Shown here in pieces: positions 11,782-22,494 of a stretch of 64,000 nucleotides of DNA (position 1 is its first letter; each line of letters starts with the position of its first letter). The translations under genes and the position numbers were made by a program. Under the pieces are notes generated by a model. That model was given only the letters and a program-made list of their open reading frames with translations. It searched no databases and had not been told where the DNA came from. Origin of the DNA: Coprinellus micaceus (Eukaryota; Basidiomycota; Agaricomycetes; Agaricales; Psathyrellaceae); NCBI GenBank assembly GCA_951394405.1, contig OX596335.1, forward strand, positions 2,852,001 through 2,916,000. The letters are read 5' to 3'.

Positions 11782-14700
11782 ATGACCGGCACTCACCAAG
11801 ACGGTCCACCTCCAGCCACTTACGAATGCCTGCATTGCAGCAAAGTATTCAGCGCGCAGTACCTCTTGAGTAAGCACCAGAAAACGTGCAAAATTACGAA
11901 GAGGCGATTGGGGCTGCTCTTGGAGCAGACCAAATCCCATTGGGAGAGCAGGAAGAGGGCCAGAACAAGCGGGAGCGCCGATTCTACAGGTTCCCTGGGA
12001 AATGACTCACTGCAGCCAACGCGAAATGGAGGGGAAGCTAGCGAAAGCCAGGTATCATATCTCCGTTCCCATTTGCGGAATCTAGCAGGCTAACTTTTCT
12101 TCCCCCATCGTAGACCCTCCAACCACCATCACAACTCCTCGAAGCGGCGTCCAGCAGCAGCAATGCGGTCTGTCTCATAGCAATGTCCTAGAATATACCG
12201 CATTCTGACCTTCGAATGACAGGCTCCACCGGACGACCTGAATATCCCCGTCGCTCAACGGAAGGCTGGCAGGGTTCGCCGTCTCCCCAGAAGATACAGA
12301 AGCGACTCCCCGGAACGGCAGCCTCAAGCCGGGACAAGTGGTGGCATTTCCGACCTCGGTAACGATTTTTGGCCTCTGTGATCCATTGCATGCTCACGGA
12401 TCTCTTTTCCTCAGCCCCTCCCGGCCGCGCAGACTCTCCTATGGCCGAAACCGTTCCTGAAACCGTTCCCGAAACCCTCGTAGTTCACGCAACAGAACGG
12501 GATACTTTCGGCGTTTCCAAAGTATATATCTTATCACCAGAGGTCAAATTTCCTCACGTCACCCACAACACCGCCCCGTTAGGCCCAGACCATGCATCCA
12601 GCGTTACCGAACACGCACCAAGTCCACCTTGCATTCGGCCTTTAACGAAACCTTCGCCCTACGGACCCTTCGACAGCGAGTCTGCGTTCTGTATCGCAGA
12701 GTGGTATTGGAATTCGACGAACAAGTCGTTCCGTGACTTTCAGGCTCTCATTGCGGTCCTCAAAAATCCCCAGTTCTCTCTGAACAAAGTCGTCAATGTG
12801 AACTGGAAAGCTGCGTTCAAAGCTCTTGGGTCAAGCCCTGAAGACTCCTCAGCGTATTCCTCTGATAATAACTCCTGGATTGGAGGCGACGGCTGGCGAT
12901 CCACAACAATCTCCATCGAAGTACCTCTTCATACACGGACAAGGAACCCCGGTAACGACGCGCACACCGTGGGCGAATTCCGCCATCGGCCCCTTCTTTC
13001 CATAATCAAGGAGAGGCTCACAAGCAGGTCTTATCCCGGGGTATTTCACTACTACCCCTACGAAGCGTCTTGGAAGGCTACGAAAGATTCTCCAGCGGTT
13101 GAAACATATGGCGAACTATACGCTTCCCGCTCCTTTCGGCAGGTGCATGAGGAAATTCAGAGGCAGCCACACTCAGATAGGAACAAGGGGATGGAGCGCA
13201 TCGTTGTCGCTCTCATGTTTTGGTCGGATGGGACGCAGCTCACGTCATTCGGCCACGCCAGCGTTTGGCCTTGCTACCTTTTCTTCGGGAACGAATCGAA
13301 GGACGAGCGACTCAAGTCTTCCGAGAGACATGGAGAACAAGTGGCGTATTTTATCAAGGTCGGTCAGAAAGCTCACAGCTTATTGTCCTGCTAACTGGTG
13401 GCCCCGCCCAACAGCTACCGGACGACTTCAAAGACCGTCTCACAGAGCACAATCATGGCCGGCTACCAACCGCCGAGTTAATGAAGTATTGCGTGAAAGT
13501 TCTCTTCCACAAACAGTGGTCCATCCTTCTCGACGCCGAGCTATTAGACGCCATGGAACACGGCCTTATTTTGGATTGTCCAGACAAGCAGCGCCGTTGT
13601 TTTTATCCCAGGTTTTTCACTTACTCTGCTGATTACCCGGAGAGGTAAGCTGGAGCAGGACGCGAAATTTATGATCGGCTCACAGTCTGATATAGGATTC
13701 TTATCGCGGGCATTCGCAACAACGGTGGACGACCTTGTCATCGGTGCCTTGTTCCGGACTCAGAACTGGGTATGCTTGGTACCCCGAGCGACAGCGTGCG
13801 GCGGAATGAGAGGCGGTGCGAAGTCGAGCAAACGAAGCTAGTCACGAAGGCCAATGCGGCAATCAAAAAAGGTCGAGCTGTAAAAGGGAAGGCGGTTGAG
13901 GCGCTCCTCAAGAACTTCGCGCTTGTCCCTGTACCCGTCAGTGCATTCTCGCTGGTGACTCTTGATCCGTACTGATCTTTGACTTTTCAGAATGCTATTT
14001 CTATAGCCCTATCCCCGGTGAACTTCAAGTTGATTCCTGCTCTCATTGCAGATATCCTTCACGAGTTTGAAATTGGGGTTTGGAAGAACCTGTTTATCCA
14101 TCTGATAAGAATTCTGAACACTCAGAAGCCTAGCGTTCGTGCAAAGCTCGATTATCGGTGCGTTTACTCACACCGGAGTGATGAGTAAGATATGTACTAA
14201 CGCCTTGCGATGCCGATCCGGAAGATATCGTGCCACACCGACTTTTGGGAGAGACACGATTCGAAAATTCAATTCCAACGCATCCGAAATGAAACGGAAA
14301 GCTGCTCGCGATTATGAAGACTTGCTGCAGGTGAGTGCTATAACGTATTTTGCTTTATAGGCTCACGGGATCATACAGTGCGCCATCTCTGCATTTGAAT
14401 CGATCCTACCCGAGCCGCACAACACGGCACTCATGGCCCTGTTGTATACATGTGCCCAGTGGCACGCCCTGGCCAAACTTCGCCTTCATAATGACTATAC
14501 CATCAGCCTTCTAGAGCGCACCACAATCCACCTTGGGGCTCAGATGAGGGTGTTCAACCGGGATGTCTGTTCGAAATATAACACCAATGAGCTCCAAAAG
14601 GAAGCCGACGCTAGGGTTCGCCGTACCTCGAAGAGTGGCAAGCCATTGAATTCCGGCCGCAAACCGGCATCCTTGGGGGTTTTTACGATCAAGTTCCATC

Positions 14701-16501
14701 TGCTGGGCGACTATTGTGATATAATTAGAACGTATGGAACCACCGACTCATTCTCGTCTGAGGTTGTGAGTTGAAGTCATTTCTCTTCTACCTGTTCAAG
14801 TGACCTAATATCGTTCCATGTGATCAGGGGGAGTCTTTCCATCGTCAACCGAAATCCTGGTATCCGCGAACCGATAGAAAAGATTACCTAGGGCAGTTCA
14901 TGCAAACGGAGCGCCGCGTCACTCATCTCGCTCGAATTCGTGCAGGTCTTGCGCAGGTCGCGCCGTCCCCTGGTTCTAGTTCAACCTCTGCGATGCGGCC
15001 AGCGATCGACGTGCCAGCCGACCAGGAACACGAAGAGCGGCCGGACAATGCGTTGGACTCTTCTAATCACAGTCTTGAGCGTATCGTGTCGTCCCCTGGT
15101 GCCAGCTCAAGCTCTACAACGCAGACAGCGGTCGACGTGCCGGCCGGAGAGGGACAAGAAGAGGAGTCGGACGATGCGTTGGACTCCGAATATGTCATAG
15201 GTTCCAATCAGAGTCTCCCGGTCCATATATCGTCGTTCCGAGAACCCGAAGACACTGGTTATACCCAAAGTTACTTCTCGGTGCGTTCGTGATTCCCTGA
15301 CTACGTTGGATTCATTAATCTCCTGAAATGGGCACTCTAGGACTTCATTCCCATGCTGAAGCAGCACCTGCTCTTACGACTGCTCGCCATCATGGGCTAT
15401 GAGTCGAAGAAGGCGACTGCGTGTGATTGGACGAAGGTGGTTTTCCAGAACGACTACGTTTACCGACACATGACAATGCGAATCCTCTACACGACATACG
15501 ACGCTCGCCGTGGTGAAGATACTATCCATACCAACACTTCCCAGTGCAACGTCATGGTTTTAAACGGCAGCTGGGCCAACGGCAAAAAGGAACCGCCTTA
15601 CCTCTATGCAAAAGTCCTTGGCATCTTCCATGCAAATGTGTCATATGTTGGTCTGCTGCCAGATGGGAAACTTGACCATACGCGCCATCGCATTGACTTC
15701 GTTTGGGTTCGTTGGTACGACAGCCTGAACCACGCTGAAGACTTCAAGTTGGACCGGGTTTCACCCCATCCCTTACAGTCCCACATCGCGTTGGACTTTT
15801 TGGATCCCTTGTACATTATCCGAGCATCCCACATCGTCCCACGTTTCTCTTCTGGAAAGTCGAACAAGTTGACACCTCCGTCTGCACTGGTAAACGAAGG
15901 GCAGCTTTGGAAGGAATATTTCGTCAACCGGTATGGCCCTTTGCCTCTCGTTCAACCTCGACTGACCATTAGTTTTAGGTTTGTAGACAGGGATTCATTC
16001 ATGCGATATCAGTATGGAATGTCTATTGGACATAAGTATATGTATTCGCCCCACTTCCCTTCTCGAGCCGAGGTTCCTCCTATTCCTCCTGACTTCGATT
16101 ACGGTACTGCACCTGCCACAACAAACGGCGAGGGCAAGAGGGGCACGGAGGGAGGCCAAAATCTCTCTGACGGGGAAGATGGCAGCGACAACGCAGACTT
16201 GGGGAACGGGGACCAGAAAGCGTTTCAAGAAATGATGGAGGTGGAGGGTGATGAAGGGGCAGGGGAAGCGGACGAGGAGGGAGAGGAAGGGGATGGAAGG
16301 GGAGAAGAAGGAAAAGAAGATGAGGTGGGGGAGGATGGCAATGAGGATGATAATGGGGACGAGGATGAGGGTGATCCAGAGGGGAGTGAAGCCGAGTATG
16401 ATAATGACCAGGATGAGGAGGAGGAGGAGGAGGAGGAGGAGGAGGAGGATGAAGAGGAGGATGAAGACGATGACGGTAGTGATAGCGATTATCAAGAGTG
16501 A
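11782..16501 (+). CDS. Plavaka-type DNA transposase, 12 exons, intact
   Basis: Twelve exons join without any frame break: 11782-12051, 12114-12167, 12223-12358, 12415-13358, 13415-13644, 13696-13936, 13991-14157, 14225-14330, 14379-14765, 14828-15280, 15341-15930 and 15979-16501. They give about 1366 residues. The N-terminus has a zinc finger (C16, C19, H32, C36). Family hallmarks follow in order: LPRRYR, the PYGPFDSESAF...EWYW block, LFFGNES, PCHRCLVPDSELG, DILHEFEIGVWKNL, the YGTTDSFSSEVGESFHR block and a C-terminal LYTTYDARR...FVDRDSFMRYQ block. The tail is very acidic with a poly-Glu run. Plavaka elements are CMC/CACTA-related cut-and-paste transposons common in Agaricomycetes. The unbroken frame suggests recent activity. 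Terminal inverted repeats were not found by eye. Confidence 0.9.
11782..16501 (+). mobile_element. Plavaka transposon, coding core only
   Basis: The limits given are those of the transposase gene; the true element must extend beyond them. I looked for CACTA/TAGTG-like ends upstream (11.3-11.8 kb) and downstream (16.5-17.3 kb) and saw no convincing pair. Confidence 0.75.
16415..16449 (+). repeat. GAG trinucleotide run coding poly-Glu
   Basis: An almost pure run of GAG codons inside the acidic C-terminal tail of the Plavaka transposase. It is expected to vary in length between copies. Its complement creates long Leu/Ile-rich antisense frames that are artefacts. Confidence 0.9.
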
Positions 16502-19220
16502 TAGTGCGCGGTTCTGCTACGCATATGTTTTGTCCTGTATGGGTTGGAATAATTATATTCGCGAGGGCACATTTATGTATTGTGTTATTTGCGTCATGGT
16601 GAGATATAAATAATGATAGTGGTACAAAGGATGCAACCGCGACGTGCTATCTACTGGTGGTCCCGCCGCATTCACCGGTTGTCCCCGCTTAAAAGTGTCC
16701 CTTGAATTCCTTTCTTCCTTGCCCTGCGACAGGATAGAAATGTCGTATGGGATAGATATACTGTGCGGAACCCCATTAGATCACACTGGATCGGGGTATG
16801 CCTGATGCGCACATCGGGGTGAGGCGATATTAGGTGACCGCATGGAGTTTCCTGTTGCCTCAATTCACGATGTGTTTCTGATTAACTGGGTGTGATGATC
16901 GTGTGAGCGTGTGGAGTGGCCTTCCTCTACCAGCAGTAACATTAAGCACTCAGTAAGCGAGCGGTGTATGGAGGTCCGCCCAGACCTGAAGAGAAAGGGC
17001 GACTGTATAAGCCAGAGGACTCGCTTCCCAAAATGAACACCTGAGCCTGGAGAGGTTTCGGTGCCGGTGCCTGAGGGTGTGGGGCTCGCATTCTGGTTTT
17101 GGCACTAGCTAAGTGAGAGACGCTCTAAACTCAGGCAGTAGGCTAGAGTCCGCTTTTGGGTTTGAATTGTGCCTCACTCAAACTCAGCTTCCGCGCGATT
17201 CTCTTCCCGGAACTCTCCTGGTCGATGCCAGGTGTTGTCTTACAATAGAGGTGCGACCCAGGCCTTCTTTCTACGCCTCGGGACTTGGGGTGATACAAGG
17301 GCTCCTGATAGACTGCGGTTGACAAGTCCGCAGGAGCGCTGAGGATCACTGCCACACACGCGCTGCGCTTCAATCTAACTGGAACGCGTCCTTCACAGCC
17401 GGTTCAGGTGAACTGCCAGGTGTATATCAGACCCACCAGGCCTGTCAGAACGGCGGGGATGGCAAGTCGTGGCAAGTCTGTGTCACCGATCAGGAACCTC
17501 TATTTCGGTGCTGCGCAATCACCCGTCTTGGATGGGTAGGGAGGTTCATAGGGACCATTGCTAGGGGATAATAGCAGAAGACTGAATGTGGTAAAACGTC
17601 CTAGTTGGACTTCCCGGCGGAATCCAACTTTTGCTCCCTGCCATTGCGAGGGCAAGCGGGACCTTTCTCCCCGCCATCCCTCTTCAGTCTCGCCTCCCCT
17701 CTCCCATTCGCGTTGCGGGGTCAAGGCCGATACTGAGTGTGAACTGGGCTGTGGCTGAACATGTGTGGGACACGGCAGAAGGCATAGGCGCCAATGGGGG
17801 ATATATATGTAGACTAGATTAAATCAGAGTACGCTGAGCCGGCATGGCCTCCACGAGCGTCGCCAGGGCGGCTTCATATGTTCCCTCACGATCAGGGCCG
17901 CCCTCCTTGAATCACTGAATCCGGCTCGGTACTATTGCATTGTAAAGGCCAGGGATGTATTGCTCGAAGACGGTAGGGTTTGTACGGCGCGTATCCGATG
18001 GATCCTGTCGAAATCGCTGGTGTATGGCGTTGATCATATACGGGGCGTTGCATGGATGTGTTTGGTCCCACTTGCCGGAGTTAATCCATCCGGTTCGGCT
18101 CAGCTCGCAAGATCTTGCAAGATCTTGACTCGACACCTACCACCGGCTCGCTTGCCTTCCTTTGTGACACTTGCCTTAGCTTCGATAATATCTACAAGGT
18201 CCAGACAGCACGCCATTAGTTCCAACGGCTCCGTTTCACTTGCTGTCTTTGCATTTTATTTGCATTGGATAATACTCCAACGAATATGCATGGAAGCCCC
18301 TCCCTGGCATGGGGCGATATTGGACACTACTCAGCAAGGCACATTGACTTGCCTGATTTCGAGGAACCCTTCCCCCTCCCAGGCTTCAATTTCGTGAGTC
18401 CTCAGATTCACTGTCGATTTGAACGGCTCAGAAGGCAGTGAATATAGCGACCCAGGGTGGGCTACTCGAATTCAAGGTGGGAACATCACTAAGCCATGCT
18501 TGGGCTTGGAAATGAACATGAATTGACAGTCCGTGCCCCTTAGTTTCAGCGCTGAGATGAGCGCGAAGTATTCAGCACTGCGTGGCTGTGACTTTGAAGC
18601 AGGTAGTTGGGACGTTACATTGAAGCAGCCACCCCACCGCTCATCGATCATCGTAGGGAGGTAGCCCTGGAGCCGAGGAGAGTTCATACCACAGCCCCGG
18701 GCTGGGGCGCATCGACAGGCCTTGAACCAAGTTTGGAGTGGCTCGACGCCGACTCACATGCACGACATCAGAACTTTGAGCGGAAGCCTGCAGACTCTTC
18801 CCGGCTTCGAATGACCATATCGGCCCACCCGTCGTAATACGCAGTGACTGCGCCGCCCGAACTACGTTACTGCGCCCGGCACAAATGAAGACAGAGGGAG
18901 CTGCGTTGCACTGTGGAGTTCACCCTCGGTCTAGTTTTCTTCAGGTCCCGTAGCAGCCCTGCGTATTTGTAATGGCAACCGGACGAGTGTAATGGTCAAT
19001 CATTGATGACCCAACGGATTCGAGCTTGCCCGATTATACCGGACATCAGACATGGACCAGCTGGGTTCCCCCCCAATTTAGAACCCCACGCAGCATGGGC
19101 CAGCGGGGTCAGCTGCGGCACTGCATCGCCACAGCCTCGGATCAGCACTGACGGGCGTTTAGATAAGGAACTTGGTATTTTTTTTTTCGTTGCGATGTCC
19201 CTTTCTCTCCTCCTCCCACC
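16502..19220. other. gene-free stretch between the Plavaka gene and the TET/JBP gene
   Basis: No frame here has a recognisable domain, and no splicing chain could be built. The left end of the KDZ element probably lies in this stretch, but I could not pair a terminal inverted repeat with the region right of 39 kb. A ten-T run at about 19180 lies shortly before the TET/JBP start codon and may be part of its promoter or 5' UTR. Confidence 0.4.
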
Positions 19221-20788
19221 ATGTCTGCGTCCCCGTCACCCAACCGTCACAATGGCCTCCCTGACTCTCCCAACAATGATCGTGGGCACGCCCTCCCCTC
19301 TGGGAGTGGACCCAAACAAGCACCCCCTTCGCCACCAGCCCCTCACTTGGACAACGGCTCAGACTCGGGCTCGTCCAGCTTCGACGATGTTTACGAGGAT
19401 AGGTCAGACACCGAGCACGCCGAGCCACGACCCCTCCCCTCGGGCATTCCGTATGGCCTCAAGAGCCTATTCATTTACGTTGAGTACGCCGTGGGCCTTT
19501 TTCGAGAGAAGGCAGGGAGGGTTCCCCTAAGAGCTGGGGCTGGGGTTCTGGAGGGGGGTAGGATACCCATAGACCTACGGGCAGAGGTCGAAATGCTCAC
19601 TGACGCTGTCCTTCGCGCCTGGAAGAATCCTGGTACGTACTGTACTACCTTTTCTCTATTTAGCATGTCTAACCATCTCACGATGGCAGTCCGTCTCGAT
19701 TTCAGCATCGTCGAGGTTTCCAATCTCCTTGACTCCGGCGGATCGCTACCCAAAGACGAGCTCCTCCTGCAGAGGTTCACCCCTCCCCACCTGCGCAACC
19801 CCGATGGTTCTCTGCCCCTCATCGACGTTCCTACCGTTTACGTGGATAAGGACGGTCGGGTTGTGGCGTGGTACATTCCCAACGCCTTCGCTACTCGTCG
19901 TTCGGTAAGTCCGGCTCTCGTTCGCACCTCGTTGTATCTGACGACCACTTGTAGGATCAAATAACGAATGTGGTACGAAAGTTTGGCGAAGGGGTTTTAA
20001 GTATTGGAGGGGACAACTGGAGGGAGTCTGAGCAGAGCTACGCTAACCCGAAGAAGTGCCTCATGCCCCCTGGGACTGGGAACTTCAGCGTTAGTTGGTA
20101 CAACCGGGGTTTCAATGTGCGTGTTCTTAGGTTTACTAACAGTGTCTGCCTTGTGTTTACTTATGATTCTGTGTCTTCCTTTGGACAGCACCTCAATTCT
20201 CTCCCTGGGCCCTCCGCAACTCTCAAGCTCGACGCAGGGCGAGAAATCCTGCACCGCCTCCGCACCATTAACGCCCTTATCGGAATTCTCCTCTTTCTAG
20301 TCCATCCTCAAGCATTCGATCAGGCGATGAACGTCTTCCTCGAGCTTCTCCAACATCCCGAGAAGACATCGGACCCCGAGACCACTATGGCCATCTTTGA
20401 TGATTGGGCGACCCCTTTCAGTGGCTTCGCCTTGATCTCCAATCGGGAGACTAAGCTTCACAGAGATACGAGAGGCGGTCGATATTCTTTGGACATTCTT
20501 TCGGCCTTCGGATCTTACACAGGTGGCCGGCTTCAGGTTTCTCTACTCGGTGGGCGGTATGTGTACAGCCCTGGGACCGCATTTGTTCTCCCCGGCTATC
20601 TTTTTGAACATGGTGCAGGCCAGACTGCAGGAGAACGGCTTTGCCTCGCCAGCTTTTTTAGGCCAAACGTCGGGCGTGGGGCGTTGGGGAAAGCGTACAA
20701 GGATCTCCTTCCTCCTACCTTAGGTTTCCTCCAGTCTACATATTCATCTAGGCTCCCCGAGGTCGATGATAAAGATATCTGGAATTAG
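19221..20788 (+). CDS. TET/JBP-family 2-oxoglutarate/Fe(II) dioxygenase
   Basis: Four exons (19221-19632, 19690-19904, 19955-20116, 20189-20788) give about 462 residues. The 72-nt third intron is a multiple of three and free of stops, but has GTGCGT, CTAAC and CAG signals. Residues 1-75 are low-complexity. The C-terminal half is the double-stranded beta-helix core: iron ligands H354 and D356 in LHRDTRGG, H404 in FEHGAG and the 2OG-binding R413 in GERLCLASFF, with SPGTAFVLPG between. This matches the basidiomycete TET/JBP class that oxidises 5-methylcytosine (or thymine in JBP) in DNA. All ligands are present, so activity is predicted. It sits next to a KDZ transposase, as in other basidiomycetes. 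Substrate preference cannot be read from the sequence. Confidence 0.88.
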
Positions 20789-21501
20789 CTACTTATTACA
20801 TTCTCTCAACTTTTTGATCCACTGGTCTGTCTTCTCTACCCCTTTGCTGTAATGGGCCAAAGCTTCCTCAATAGTAATGACTTCCCTATCGATCTCCTGC
20901 AGCGCTGTTCCAAGAGAATGGCGGAGCCTCATCTCGGAGGAGTGAGTTTGGGGAGGAGTGGCGAGCCCGAGGAGGTCGTCCCAGGCGCGGAAAAAGTCGT
21001 TGAACAAGGAATTGGGTGTCGTCAGAGGGCGCCCAGGTGCCCACCAAGGATGGATGGGGAAGTGGTAAGGCAGCTTCGCTAGGGGCAAGTCTTCGAGCAT
21101 CTCCCCGTCGCATAAGGCCCTCCAAAGGCCCGCGTCGCTCCCCACTCGGCCGAGGCACATAATGACCCACTTCAGTCCCTCGAACTCATGGCCAATACCA
21201 ACACAAACTTGGTGGCCCTGAAGGACCACCGAAGCCTCCTTAAAAACCGCGTTAGGTAGGGGGAAACAAGAGAGGAATAACTTTACCGCACCACTTCCGC
21301 CATGAACATGGCGAGAATACGCTGATCTCTTGCTTGTTGACGGTGGGGTCCTGCGTTGCTTTCGAGGAAGCACCGGCGCCGCCAATAAACGTAGCAACTA
21401 AGGGCGCGCCATTCCCATTTCAGGAGGTGTTGCATCGCCCTATTACGATGGGGAAGGGGACAAGGTTTGTAGAGAGAAGAAGGGTTGCAGAAATTTCGCA
21501 T
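20789..21501 (-). CDS. unknown KDZ-linked protein
   Basis: The stop complement (20789-20791) directly abuts the TET/JBP stop, so the two genes are tail to tail with no spacer. The best model has exon 1 at 21292-21501 and exon 2 at 20789-21238, joined by a 53-nt GTGCGG...TTTAAG intron with a CTAAC branch site, giving 219 residues. The protein is Trp/Pro-rich in the middle (LPYHFPIHPWWAPGRP) and ends in a helical charged segment. I recognise no family. The donor site is not ideal and the start could lie further upstream. Overlapping transcript ends with the TET/JBP gene make antisense regulation possible. Confidence 0.5.
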
Positions 21502-21644
21502 TGGGGCTCAGGTGTGATGGTGTAAGCGAGAGTACACGTGAGAAAGGTAGAATACCCGAGTAGAAGCGCTCGCCAAGTCCCCTAGATCGTGAAAATCAGC
21601 TTGGAGAGGAGATGGAGGGACATCGGGGTTGCTTACGGTACCTC

Positions 21645-22456
21645 TCACCGATCCTCATCTTCGACGACGTCCAGGTTCTGCATTAGACGTTCAACGAAGG
21701 CGATACTTGCGTCGAGTGATCGAATGTGCTTTAACGTCTCGATCGACTCCATGCTGGCTTCTTGAACTAGCTGTTCGGACGTCCTGAACGCTGAGTGAAG
21801 CTCCAAACGGGAGAGGGGCAGGAGATCGAGGTAATCTTGTGTCTGGGTTGTCTCTCGGCACTTCAAATACGCCCTTTGTTTCTTCCAGCTTTCGTACAGC
21901 AGTTCTGGAATGACAGGCTCTATCTTCGCGCCGTTAGGAAAGCCTGACCACCAGTCGGCTTCGTACTCCTGGAGCAGGCCCTCGTCGCAATCCGGATCGC
22001 CTGCGACAATGTCCGCGATTGCTGTTACATCTCCCAACTGCCCAAAGGAATGCAAATTGACAAGCTTTCGGATGATAATTGGAGGGTGTACGTTCCCAGC
22101 ATGGTAGAGATGACCCAGGCCGACCAGAAACGTAGCACAATTCTGTAAGCACATAGAACCAATATTAATATATTGTGCCATTCCAGGAGTAAGCAAAAGA
22201 TGCGTCGCACCAACTCGACCTCAACAAGGGACAGAAATGAATTCATCTCGGACGAAGGAAGCTCTCCCATTACTTCTTTGCACCTCGTCGTCCAAGCGCG
22301 ACAACGACTAGCGAGATAAGAGACGAGCAGTCGATAGGAGTCGACATCCAGTTGTCGAAGACTTCGCATAACGGCTGGGTTTACAGGCATTCGAGAAATC
22401 GTACACGGGATGCAGAGACAAGGCGAAGAAAGTGACCGGCTATAGATTGTGGACAT
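21645..22456 (-). CDS. unknown helical protein downstream of the KDZ transposase
   Basis: Two exons (22211-22456 and 21645-22142) join across a 68-nt GTGCGA...TTACAG intron into 247 residues. It follows the KDZ transposase on the same strand, with its ATG only 39 nt after that gene's stop. The protein is mostly helical, with a pair of cysteines and Leu-rich segments, a central acidic stretch and a charged C-terminal coil ending DVVEDEDR. No domain recognised. The spacing leaves almost no room for its own promoter, so the start may be within the transposase 3' region. Confidence 0.5.
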
Positions 22457-22494
22457 AGCTAACCCTAATGATGGAGTCTGATGATGGAGGGCAA

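Noticed and set aside
15995..16495. Antisense frame rich in Leu and Ile as a membrane protein
   Set aside because: It is the complement of the acidic GAG/GAT-rich tail of the Plavaka transposase.
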